DNA of 7,758 nucleotides from Planctomycetaceae bacterium. GTDB lineage: Bacteria; Planctomycetota; Planctomycetia; Pirellulales; JAEUIK01. The stretch spans positions 1 through 7,758 of the forward strand of contig JAEUIK010000521.1 of the NCBI GenBank assembly GCA_016793185.1, written 5' to 3'. The position numbers and the translations under genes are program-made. The notes under the pieces are model-generated. The model saw only the letters and a list, made by a program, of their open reading frames with translations. It searched no databases and was not told where the DNA came from. Of the stretch, positions 1-7,384 are shown one piece after another (the first letter of the stretch is position 1; the number at the start of each line of letters is the position of its first letter).

Positions 1-1
1 C

Positions 2-1220
2 TATCAAGAGTTGCTCGCGGCCTTGCTCCTGGCGGGCGTGCGGAACGTACAGCCGCGCCCCTCGGTCGGATTCAAGTTCCACGCGGTGCTCGTGGTCAAT
101 TCGGCGCACTTGGCGAGCCTGGCGTCCCCCCCCGAGCATCGCTGGCTGCCGATCTTTTGGGCGCTCGACGAGTTCAAGAGTGCGCAAGCGGCCGACGCGC
201 GCGAAGGGGACTGGTCGATGGCGGCCGTCGAAGAGTCGAAGGTCCCGACCGCGTCCGCCGCCCGGCAGGCATTCATCGACGCCATGGAGAGCTGGGACCC
301 GGCGGCCGTCGACGTGGCGGTGGCGGGCTTGGCCCGCACGGCTGGCGCCAATGAAGTCTATGAACTCTTTTACCGGTATGGAGCCCGCGACTTCCGCGAC
401 ATCGGCCACAAGGCCATCTTCGTGGCCAACAGCCAGCGCACGCTGAACTGCATCGGCTGGCAGCACGCCGAGCCGGTGCTGCGCTCGCTGGCCTACGCGC
501 TGGTCCGTTACGACGATACGCTGCCAGCCGGCGCCGACTTGCTGCCGGATCGCCCCTGGAAGCGCAATCTCGAGCTTGCCCAGAAAATACCGACCGAATG
601 GCTGGGGGGCCGACCCGACGACGGCGCGACGCGCGATCTCCTCTCCACGCTGCACACCGGCAGCGACGAGGATGCCTGCCGGCAGGTCGTCGAGCTCCTC
701 CAGCGCGGAGTCGCCACGCGCTCAATCTGGGATGCGCTATTCGTCGGATCGAGCGAACTGCTCGTGCGGCAGCGACGAGACGCGCCGGATGCTGCTCTTG
801 CAGAACGCCTCGTTCATCCCGCTATTCCGCCAGGCGATGCAAGGCCGCGGCCGAGTGCAGGATGTGCGCCTCGATCAGCTCGAGCCGCAAGCCCCGGCCG
901 CGTCGGGAGGCGAAGCCGTGCAGGAGATCTTTGCCGACGTGGGGCAGGACCGAATGCTGGCCGCCCGCAAGTCGCTGGCGTATCTCCAGCAGCACCCCGA
1001 GCCGACGCAGTTTATCGACGCCGCCCGGTTGCTGATTTTCCTCAAAGGGACGAACTCGCACGACTACAAGTTCAGCTCGGCCGTGCTCGAAGATTATCAC
1101 CAGCTCTCGCCCGGCTGGCGCGACCGGTTCCTGGCGGCGAGCGTGTTTCAGCTGCGCGGCTCGACGCTCAAGGATAACGACCTGGTCGCGCGCACCCGCG
1201 CGGCGTTGGGAACTGCCTGA
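2..1220 (+). pseudogene. Conserved protein of unknown function, 5'-truncated by window edge and frame-disrupted
   Basis: The reading frame is already open at base 2, so the true start lies left of the window. From base 2 it reads about 257 residues of convincing, mostly helical protein (blocks such as FYRYGARDFRDIGHKA and GWQHAEPVLRSLAYAL) up to IWDALFVGSSELLVRQ at about 772. After that, this frame turns into Arg/Pro/Ala-rich shadow sequence. The coherent protein resumes one frame later, from CGSDETRRMLLLQNASFIP at about 765, and continues through FLKGTNSHDYKFSSAVLEDY to a TGA at 1218-1220. I do not recognise a named domain. From memory, the sequence resembles an unnamed conserved protein of planctomycetes, in which I recall about 20 more residues, including a conserved His, between these two blocks. 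If that is right, the lesion is a small deletion rather than a single-base slip. It is either a decayed gene or a sequencing/assembly error. No function is assigned. It converges on the acylase gene with an 18 bp gap. Confidence 0.72.
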
Positions 1221-1238
1221 CGCGGCGGCTGCCCCGAT

Positions 1239-3419
1239 CTATTCCGCGCCCGGCTGATAGCTGCGCTCGGTGTTGGCCAGGACGTCGTCCCAGTCGAACC
1301 AGGCCGGCTTCAACTTCTGCTCTGAGTAGAGCCGCGCCTGGTCGAAATAGTGCGGCGACTGCGGATCGCCGCTCGTGCCGAATTGCAGGAGCGTGCCGGC
1401 CTTGACCTTCGGCCCAAACTCATAGACACCAATGAACGATCCCCCCGTCGTGCCATAGCGCAGCCTGCGGGCGTCGGTCGTTGGGGTGTAGTAGACCGTG
1501 AAGGCCACGCCCAACGGGCCGGGCACCCCGAGACAGGGGAGGCTCTCGGCCGCGTCTGAAAAGGGGGCCATGAGCGCGTTGGCCACGTTGGGCTGGCGCT
1601 GCAGACGGTGGATCTTTCCCCACGGAACGCGCCAGTCGCCGAACTCCTGCTGCAGCTTCTCGGCCGCCGCGACCAGCGCCGCGAATTTCGTCAGCGGGTC
1701 GTCGCGGTAGCGCTCGCGGAGCTGCTCGACCGGGTATCCACGCCCGTAAAGCTCTTCGTACCACTGCGCGCAGAGCGTGGCCTGCGTCGAATCGGCCCCG
1801 CCGCGACAATCCCAGTTTTGCAAATGCGCAAAATATGGGAGAACTTTCTCGGCCAGCTCCGGTTGCCGGCGCTGCAGTTCAGGCACGAGCTGCGCCAACC
1901 GGGGGATCTCAGCGAGCGGCCAGTACAGCGTCGTATCGAAGCACAGCCGCTGCCAATCGTCGAAGGTCACGCCGCGCGCCTGCCGCAACAGCAGCCGCGA
2001 CACCTTGGCGCGGCGCTTGTCGTCGTATTTCTCCTCGACCATGTACGGGGGGAAGTCCTGCAGGAACGGACTCCCGTCGTCCGTCGTCGTGAAGGGAGTC
2101 GAGTTGCAGTTCTGGACGTATCCATCCGCGGGATTCACCACTTGAGGCAGATCCTCCAGGTCATGGATGCCGCGCCACTCGGTCGCGGGCAGCGAACCAT
2201 CGACGGGTTGCTGCCAATCAAAGGTCGCGTCGCGCTCGGGAATCGCGCCGTTGTAGATGTAGGCGATGTTGCCCGCGTTGTCGGCATAGATGGTGTTGAA
2301 CATCTGCAGGTCGAGCGAGCGCATCGCGGCCAGCCACTCGGCGAAGTTCTGCGCCTTAGTCATCCGCAGGGCCTGCCGCATCCGGCTCCCGTCGAAGAGC
2401 TTGGCAATCCGCACTGCCAGGGCATGCTGCGTATCCTCCTGGGCGACGATGGGTCCATAGTGCGACTTGCGAAACGGGTACCTGCGCGAATCCAGTCTGT
2501 TCCCCGACTTCACGAGGATCGTTTCCTCCCAGCGCACGCAGGCGCGGTACCCGTCGCCGTAGCGATAATCGAGTGGCCGGCTTGGGTTATCGAACGTCAA
2601 TCGATAGACGTCCGCAGTGTCCGGCTCGTTGACGGTGTGCCCCCAGCCGAGGTGTTCGTTGTGCCCCATCGTCGGGAAGGGCCCGCCGAAGAACGTCGAT
2701 CCCGAGAAGTTCCACCCCTCGCCGCTGCGGACATGGACTTCCCAGAACTGTCCCGAGCCGAACCAGGGTTGGTGCGGATTGACGAAGAGCATCGTCGTCT
2801 TGTCGCGGGTCCGGCTGGGGCCGATCGCCCAGGCGTTCGAACCGGTGGCGGCCTCGAGCTCGGCGGCGAGCGGCTCGGGCCGGGGACGCGGCGCGTGCGC
2901 CTTGCCGTAGAGGCGGTCCAGCATTACGTGCCGTTCGTAGGCCAGCACGTACCACGGCTCCCAGCGCGTGAGGAGCCGCGGCTTGACCTGCGGATGATGC
3001 TCGAGGAAGGCGTTGATTCCACCGGCGTAGGCTTCGCCAATGCCGCGTAAGTGCGGGTCGAGCCGGGGGAAGTCTTCCTCGGCGCGCCGGGCGATCTCGA
3101 AGGCGCGATTCGTCAGATCCGAGCTCAGTCCCGCCTCGCCGATCATTTCGGCATAGCGTCCCAGCGCTTGCACGTAGGTCTCTTCGATCTGCCAGAAGTA
3201 GTCTTCGGCCTGAGCGTAGGCGAGCGCGAAAACCACGTCGGCGTCCGTTGCGCCGTCGATATGCGCAACGCCCCAGCGGTCGCGATGAATCGTCGCACGC
3301 GCGGCCGAGGAATCGCCCGCGCTAACCGCGGCACGCGGCAGGTGGCAGACTGGCGCGAGACAGCCTCCCAGGGTGGCCGCTATGAGCCAGCAGAATCGTC
3401 GGAATCGGAGCCTGTGCAT
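1239..3419 (-). CDS. Penicillin / acyl-homoserine lactone acylase-type Ntn hydrolase, putative lipoprotein
   Basis: This encodes a 726-residue amidase of the penicillin acylase (peptidase S45) family, which hydrolyses amide bonds of acylated substrates outside the cytoplasm. The N-terminus MHRLRFRRFCWLIAATLGGC has a basic n-region, a hydrophobic core and a lipobox-like LGGC ending at Cys20, so lipid anchoring is likely. The alpha-chain motif RDRWGVAHIDGATDADVVFALAYAQ (about residues 46-70, with the family's aDxxFalGyaqA pattern) follows. The autoprocessing site is GSNAWAIG: Ser194 would be the new N-terminal nucleophile of the beta chain. NPHQPWFG (214-221) follows it, as in the PvdQ/aculeacin acylase group. 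GHNEHLGWGHTVN, the YADNAGNIAYIYNGAIPER region and a C-terminal TSGDPQSPHYFDQ complete the family pattern, and the length is normal. The frame stays open up to 3605, but the start at 3419 is preferred because a GGAGG lies 6 bp upstream and the signal peptide begins there. The exact substrate (AHL, lipopeptide or beta-lactam) cannot be read from sequence. Confidence 0.93.
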   Translation of the reverse strand: MHRLRFRRFCWLIAATLGGCLAPVCHLPRAAVSAGDSSAARATIHRDRWGVAHIDGATDADVVFALAYAQAEDYFWQIEETYVQALGRYAEMIGEAGLSSDLTNRAFEIARRAEEDFPRLDPHLRGIGEAYAGGINAFLEHHPQVKPRLLTRWEPWYVLAYERHVMLDRLYGKAHAPRPRPEPLAAELEAATGSNAWAIGPSRTRDKTTMLFVNPHQPWFGSGQFWEVHVRSGEGWNFSGSTFFGGPFPTMGHNEHLGWGHTVNEPDTADVYRLTFDNPSRPLDYRYGDGYRACVRWEETILVKSGNRLDSRRYPFRKSHYGPIVAQEDTQHALAVRIAKLFDGSRMRQALRMTKAQNFAEWLAAMRSLDLQMFNTIYADNAGNIAYIYNGAIPERDATFDWQQPVDGSLPATEWRGIHDLEDLPQVVNPADGYVQNCNSTPFTTTDDGSPFLQDFPPYMVEEKYDDKRRAKVSRLLLRQARGVTFDDWQRLCFDTTLYWPLAEIPRLAQLVPELQRRQPELAEKVLPYFAHLQNWDCRGGADSTQATLCAQWYEELYGRGYPVEQLRERYRDDPLTKFAALVAAAEKLQQEFGDWRVPWGKIHRLQRQPNVANALMAPFSDAAESLPCLGVPGPLGVAFTVYYTPTTDARRLRYGTTGGSFIGVYEFGPKVKAGTLLQFGTSGDPQSPHYFDQARLYSEQKLKPAWFDWDDVLANTERSYQPGAE

Positions 3420-3425
3420 GCCTTG

Positions 3426-3433
3426 CCTCCCCC
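3426..3433 (-). promoter_or_regulatory. Shine-Dalgarno site of the acylase gene
   Basis: The minus strand reads GGGGGAGG here, with a perfect GGAGG core ending 6 bases before the ATG at 3419-3417. This decides the start of the acylase gene against the longer open frame that reaches 3605, whose extra 62 residues are Arg/Ser-rich and precede an obvious signal peptide. Confidence 0.7.
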
Positions 3434-3478
3434 GCGATGAGCCGTGGTCGAGTGCTACGCATCCTTGGGACGAGCGCG

Positions 3479-3508
3479 ATTGTACGGCGCGGCGGGGTGC
3501 CACGCGAA
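3479..3508 (-). promoter_or_regulatory. Weak candidate promoter for the acylase gene
   Basis: On the minus strand, TACAAT (3484-3479) matches five of six bases of a sigma-70 -10 box and would give a leader of roughly 50 bases before the ATG at 3419. The expected -35 position (around 3502-3508) holds no good match to TTGACA. This is position-based inference only. The promoter could use another sigma factor or lie elsewhere in the 197 bp divergent spacer. Confidence 0.2.
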
Positions 3509-3555
3509 CCATCCCTGCCGCTCGGAGCGCGGAGTGGCCCGCCGGGGCATGTTTC

Positions 3556-3584
3556 TCGACGAATTCTTGCCAGGGAGCTATGCT
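3556..3584 (+). promoter_or_regulatory. Candidate sigma-70-like promoter for the kinase gene
   Basis: TCGACG (3556-3561) and TATGCT (3579-3584) are separated by exactly 17 bp. Each matches four of six consensus bases, including the important outer positions of the -10 box. Transcription would start near 3591, giving a very short leader before either candidate start codon (3600 or 3617). The rest of the spacer between 3420 and 3616 shows no gene, strong palindrome or operator that I can support. Confidence 0.3.
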
Positions 3585-3616
3585 CCAGTGGGAGAATTGA
3601 TGCAATCGGCTGCAGG

Positions 3617-6307
3617 ATGTCCCGCCTGGCGAGCTGTCCCTTCAGGGGGGATCTTTTGGACGACGCCGCCACCAAGACACTGTGTCAGTTTGCCGACCAA
3701 CTTCCGCGCCTGCTGCTCGGACAATTGGCGCCGGTCGAAGCCGAGCAGCTACGCGCGCACGCGCGCAACTGTGCCAGTTGCCAGGCGGCCCTGGCCGCCA
3801 TCGAAGCCAATCTGTCGGGCACGACCCGGGGCGTCGGTCCGCAACATGCGGCCGGCGGGGTGACGCACACCGATCTCCGGCGCGAGATGGTCACCCAGGA
3901 AATGCCGAAGCTGCCGGAGTCCTCAGAACCTCCCGGCGAGACCGTTCTCTTCGATCCGGCCCAGCATGCCGCAACCGCGCCGCGAGCCCACTCGTCGGCG
4001 AGCGATTCCCCACGTCTCTCCGACGTCTATCTGGTCAGCGATTTTGCCAGCGACCGTAGCACGGCCCCGCTGTTCGAGTTCCTGGGGCCTCCCAGTGCGC
4101 CTGGCGACCTCGGTCGTCTGGGCGACTACCGCGTGCTCCGCGTGCTCGGCGAAGGAGGCATGGGTCTGGTCTTCGAGGCGGAGGACAGCCACTTGCAGCG
4201 CCGGGTTGCCCTGAAGGTGCTCCGTCCCGAGCTTGCGGCCAATGCGATGTTGCGGGACCGCTTTATTCAGGAAGCGCGGAGCGCCGCCTCGATCCCGCAC
4301 GACCACATCATTACCATTTTTCAGGTGGGCCAGCACAACAACATTCCCTACCTGGCGATGGAGTTCTTGCACGGCGAAACGCTGGACGACCGCCTAAAGC
4401 GCGAGGGACGCCTCTCGATCGCCGAGACCGTTCGCCTCGGCCGGCAGGCGGCGCTGGGATTGGCCGCGGCGCATACGCGCGGGCTGATTCATCGCGATAT
4501 CAAGCCGGCGAACTTGTGGCTCGAATCGTCCCCTGAAGGAGGACCGAGCCGCGTCAAGATTCTTGACTTCGGCCTCGCCCGCGCGGCGGGCAGTTCGGCC
4601 CAGTTGACCTCGACCGGCCTGATCGTCGGTACGCCAACGTATATGTCCCCCGAACAGGCGCGCGGATTGACGCTCGACCCGCGGACCGACTTGTTCAGCC
4701 TGGGCACCGTGCTCTACCGAACGATTTCGGGGCAATTGCCCTTCGCGGGATCCGATGCGCTGGCAGTCCTGACATCGCTGGCCATCCAAGAGGCACCGCC
4801 GCTGGAAGAACTGGTGCCGGAGATCCCTCAGGGGCTGGCCAAGCTGATACACCGCTTGCTGGCCAAGGATCGCGAGTTGCGGCCAGCGACGGCCGCCCAG
4901 GTTGCCGACCTGCTCGGCCGGCTGGAGCAGGGAGACGAGATCGTATCGGGACACTTTCAGTCCGCTTCCAGGCCGGCTCCGAGCACTGGCCGGCGACTGT
5001 TGGAACGACGCTGGTTGGTGGGAAGCGCGGCCGCCGCTCTGGTTGGCGGAGGGATTTGGGCCGGCCAGCGACTCGCCCGCCGTCAGAGTGAGACCGCGCG
5101 ACAGCATTCATACACGCCCGCGGCGCCGTTCGGCGCCGAGCCGATCAAGATCGGCGTCCTCCAGTCTCTGTCGGGCACGATCGCGCTGGGGGGCTCGGCC
5201 GTGGTCGATGCCACGCTGCTGGCCGTCGACGAGCTCAACCACGGCGGGGGACTGCTGGGGCGGCAGATTGAACCCGTGGTCGTCGATGGCCAGACCGACG
5301 ACCGGCGCTTTGCGGCGCTGGCCGAGCGCTTAATTGCCGACGACCACGTGGCGACGATCTTCGGTTGCTGGACTTCGGCTTCGCGCAAGTCGGTGGTGCC
5401 GGTGGTCGAGAGGCACAAACATCTCCTCGTCTACCCCCTGCAGTATGAAGGCCTCGAACAGTCGCCTCACGTGGTTTACACGGGCGCGGCACCCAACCAG
5501 CAGATCCTGCCCGCCCTGCTGTACGTGACAGGAATTCTCCGCAAGCGCCGCGTGTTTCTGGTCGGGTCGGACTATGTCTTTCCCCGGGCGGCCAACGCGA
5601 TCATCCGCGACGCCCTGGCCGTGGAGCCCGACGTGAAGATCGTCGGCGAAGCGTACCAGCCGTTGGGGTCGTCCGAGCTGCTCGACGTGGTGACGGAGAT
5701 TCGCGCCTGTCAGCCGGATGTCATCCTGAACACGATCAATGGCGATACCAACGCCGAGTTTTTTCGCGAGCTGCGCGCGGCGGGGATTCGCTCCGAGCAG
5801 GTGCCGACGATCTCGTTCAGCATCGGCGAGAACGAGCTGCGGGGAGCGAATCTCCGCGACCTGGTAGGGGATTACTCGGCCTGGAACTACTTTCAATCGG
5901 TCGACCGGCCGCAGAATGCCCAGTTCATTGCGGCGTTTCGCCGGAAATACGGTCCGCAGCGCCTGGTGTGCGACCCGATGGAGAGCGGCTATCTCGGCGT
6001 TAAACTCTGGGCCCAAGGCGTCACGCAGGCCAACTCGCTCGAGCCAGTCGCGATTCGTCGGGCGATGCTCGATCAACGGCTTGAAGCGCCCGAAGGCAAG
6101 GTGCGCATCGACGCCGAGACGGGCCATACTTGGAAGGTCGTGCGGCTCGGCAAGATCACGCCCGAGGGGGAGTTCGACATTGTCTGGAGCTCCGAGGCCC
6201 CGGTGCGGCCCGAGCCGTTCCCCTCGACGCGGAGTCGCGGCGCATGGGAGGCGTTTCTCACGGAGTTGTATCGCGGATGGGGAAATCGCTGGGAAGCGCC
6301 GGCCTGA
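3617..6307 (+). CDS. Ser/Thr protein kinase fused to a UrtA-like urea/amide-binding receptor domain, with N-terminal zinc finger
   Basis: This is an 896-residue one-piece membrane receptor kinase when read from the ATG at 3617. Residues 1-60 form an anti-sigma-type zinc finger: Cys23-x24-His48-x3-Cys52-x2-Cys55. Residues 60-165 are a Pro/Ser-rich linker. The kinase domain (about 170-440) is complete: GEGGMG loop at 178-183, ALK with Lys200, HRDIKPAN with catalytic Asp294, DFG at 317-319, then GTPTYMSPEQ and RTDLFSLG. One Gly/Ala-rich membrane segment (about 466-486, WLVGSAAAALVGGGIWAG) follows an Arg-rich stretch. Residues about 509-870 match UrtA, the substrate-binding protein of urea ABC transporters, with the blocks IGVLQSLSGT, FGCWTSASRKS (582 onward), YPLQYEG, YTGAAPNQQ, NTINGDTN and FSIGENELRG. 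Inference: urea or a short amide bound outside the membrane modulates the cytoplasmic kinase. No urtBCDE genes are nearby. The kinase-plus-ABC-binding-protein architecture is, as I recall, already annotated in planctomycetes; the urea specificity is inferred. The true start is uncertain (see findings). Confidence 0.93.
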   Translation: MSRLASCPFRGDLLDDAATKTLCQFADQLPRLLLGQLAPVEAEQLRAHARNCASCQAALAAIEANLSGTTRGVGPQHAAGGVTHTDLRREMVTQEMPKLPESSEPPGETVLFDPAQHAATAPRAHSSASDSPRLSDVYLVSDFASDRSTAPLFEFLGPPSAPGDLGRLGDYRVLRVLGEGGMGLVFEAEDSHLQRRVALKVLRPELAANAMLRDRFIQEARSAASIPHDHIITIFQVGQHNNIPYLAMEFLHGETLDDRLKREGRLSIAETVRLGRQAALGLAAAHTRGLIHRDIKPANLWLESSPEGGPSRVKILDFGLARAAGSSAQLTSTGLIVGTPTYMSPEQARGLTLDPRTDLFSLGTVLYRTISGQLPFAGSDALAVLTSLAIQEAPPLEELVPEIPQGLAKLIHRLLAKDRELRPATAAQVADLLGRLEQGDEIVSGHFQSASRPAPSTGRRLLERRWLVGSAAAALVGGGIWAGQRLARRQSETARQHSYTPAAPFGAEPIKIGVLQSLSGTIALGGSAVVDATLLAVDELNHGGGLLGRQIEPVVVDGQTDDRRFAALAERLIADDHVATIFGCWTSASRKSVVPVVERHKHLLVYPLQYEGLEQSPHVVYTGAAPNQQILPALLYVTGILRKRRVFLVGSDYVFPRAANAIIRDALAVEPDVKIVGEAYQPLGSSELLDVVTEIRACQPDVILNTINGDTNAEFFRELRAAGIRSEQVPTISFSIGENELRGANLRDLVGDYSAWNYFQSVDRPQNAQFIAAFRRKYGPQRLVCDPMESGYLGVKLWAQGVTQANSLEPVAIRRAMLDQRLEAPEGKVRIDAETGHTWKVVRLGKITPEGEFDIVWSSEAPVRPEPFPSTRSRGAWEAFLTELYRGWGNRWEAPA

Positions 6308-6343
6308 GGCCCGCTTTCAGTGCGAGTCGCTGTGCGCAATGTC

Positions 6344-6349
6344 AGGAGG
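6344..6349 (+). promoter_or_regulatory. Shine-Dalgarno site of the D-cysteine desulfhydrase gene
   Basis: A perfect AGGAGG lies 7 bases before the GTG at 6357. It selects GTG over the in-frame ATG at 6339, which lies upstream of this site and would add six residues (MSGGRR) that the family does not need. It lies in the 49 bp gap after the kinase stop, with no terminator hairpin seen between the two genes. Confidence 0.75.
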
Positions 6350-6356
6350 ACGACGT

Positions 6357-7373
6357 GTGAAACTTGCCGACTTTCCGCGACTGGAAATCGCCCATCGCCC
6401 CACCCCGCTCGAGCCGCTGCGCCGCCTGTCCGCGCACCTGGGAGGGCCCGAGATTCTCGTCAAGCGCGACGACTGCACAGGGCTGGCCGGCGGCGGGAAC
6501 AAGGCGCGCAAGCTCGAATACTTGTTGGCCGACGCCCAGGCCGTGGGGGCGACGACGATCATCACTTCCGGCGGCGTCCAATCGAATCATGCGCGGCAGA
6601 CGGCCGCGGCGGCGGCGCGCCTCGGGCTTCGCTGCGAGCTGGTCCTTCCGGAAATCGTCGCCATTTCGGGCGACAGCTACGCGGCGAACGGCAATGTGCT
6701 GCTCGATCGACTGCTGGGGGCCCGGCTGCATATCGTCGCAGATAGCGCCGCGGCTCGGCAGAAGATCTCCGAAATCGCCGCGGGCGTCGCCGCGGCTGGC
6801 GGCCTTCCCTATGTGATTCCCGTCGGCGGCTCAAATGCGCTTGGCGCGTTGGGATACGTGGCGGCGGTCGGCGAACTGTTCGAACAGCTGGCCGCGGGCC
6901 AAGCAGCGGTCGATGCCATCATCGTCGTCAACGGCAGCGGCGGAACCCACGCGGGAATCGTCGCGGGCCTGATCGCTCACGGAAGTTCGATCCCCGTCTA
7001 CGGCATTTCCGTCGCGCACGCCGCCGCGGTGCAAACGGCCACGACGGTGCGGCTGGTTCGAGAGTCCGCCGAGTTGCTGGGTATCGCTTGTGCCGAGTTG
7101 GAGAATCGCGTCGTCGTCCTCGACCAGTTTATCGGACCCGGCTACGGGCTGCCGACACCGGAAATGCGCGCGGCGCTCGCCCTCGTCGCGCGGATCGAGG
7201 GCCTGCTGCTCGATCCGGTCTACACGGGCAAAGGGATGGCGGGCCTGATCGAACTCGTTCAACGGCGCGAGTTTCGGGCCGGTCAGCGCGTCCTCTTCTG
7301 GCACACGGGAGGCACGCCAGGGCTGTTCGCCTATGAGCCGCAGTTGACGCCAACTATTCCCCCCCTGAGCTAG
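6357..7373 (+). CDS. dcyD: D-cysteine desulfhydrase (PLP-dependent, ACC deaminase/DcyD family)
   Basis: This is a 338-residue fold-type II PLP enzyme that probably cleaves D-cysteine to pyruvate, H2S and ammonia in the cytoplasm. The PLP-binding Lys49 lies in GGGNKARKLEYLL, and the substrate/cofactor block GGVQSNHARQTAAAAA has Ser76-Asn77-His78. The PLP-phosphate region includes NGSGGTHAGIVAGL, and the C-terminal blocks are FIGPGYGLPTPEM, LLDPVYTGKGMAGLI and WHTGGTPGLFAYEPQL. The enzyme is separated from ACC deaminase by two positions: Gly262 in PGYG where ACC deaminase has Glu (PEYG), and Thr317 in HTGG where it has Leu (HLGG). Length is normal for the family. The GTG start at 6357 is chosen for the AGGAGG 7 bp upstream; the frame is open far further upstream but overlaps the kinase gene. 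It sits 49 bp after the kinase and 11 bp before the oxidase, so co-transcription is likely. Another D-amino acid or beta-substituted alanine substrate is possible. Confidence 0.88.
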   Translation: MKLADFPRLEIAHRPTPLEPLRRLSAHLGGPEILVKRDDCTGLAGGGNKARKLEYLLADAQAVGATTIITSGGVQSNHARQTAAAAARLGLRCELVLPEIVAISGDSYAANGNVLLDRLLGARLHIVADSAAARQKISEIAAGVAAAGGLPYVIPVGGSNALGALGYVAAVGELFEQLAAGQAAVDAIIVVNGSGGTHAGIVAGLIAHGSSIPVYGISVAHAAAVQTATTVRLVRESAELLGIACAELENRVVVLDQFIGPGYGLPTPEMRAALALVARIEGLLLDPVYTGKGMAGLIELVQRREFRAGQRVLFWHTGGTPGLFAYEPQLTPTIPPLS

Positions 7374-7384
7374 GATCGCAGCGC

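Noticed and set aside
126..133. Run of eight Cs in the left-edge gene as a frameshift or phase-variation site
   Set aside because: The reading frame is coherent on both sides of the run, so nothing indicates slippage here. The real break is near 765-780.
1187..1202. Possible hairpin CGCGCG-cacc-CGCGCG near the end of the left-edge gene, as a terminator
   Set aside because: It lies within coding sequence, has no T-run after it, and simple CG repeats are expected at this base composition.
1608..3050. A 480-codon open frame on the plus strand opposite the acylase gene, and other long antisense frames
   Set aside because: They are products of GC-rich third codon positions opposite real genes. 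They show no recognisable motifs, while the opposite strand has a full, motif-rich acylase.
3437..3616. N-terminal extension of the kinase frame back to an ATG at 3437
   Set aside because: The added 60 residues are Arg/Gly/Pro-rich, have no domain character and would use up the divergent control region of the acylase gene.
5330..6127. A 265-codon minus-strand open frame opposite the receptor domain of the kinase gene
   Set aside because: It is Arg/His-rich with no domain pattern. The plus strand here encodes the conserved UrtA-like blocks.
7359..7365. Run of seven Cs at the end of the desulfhydrase gene
   Set aside because: It lies after the last conserved family block (HTGGTPGLFAY), so any length change would alter only the final few residues.
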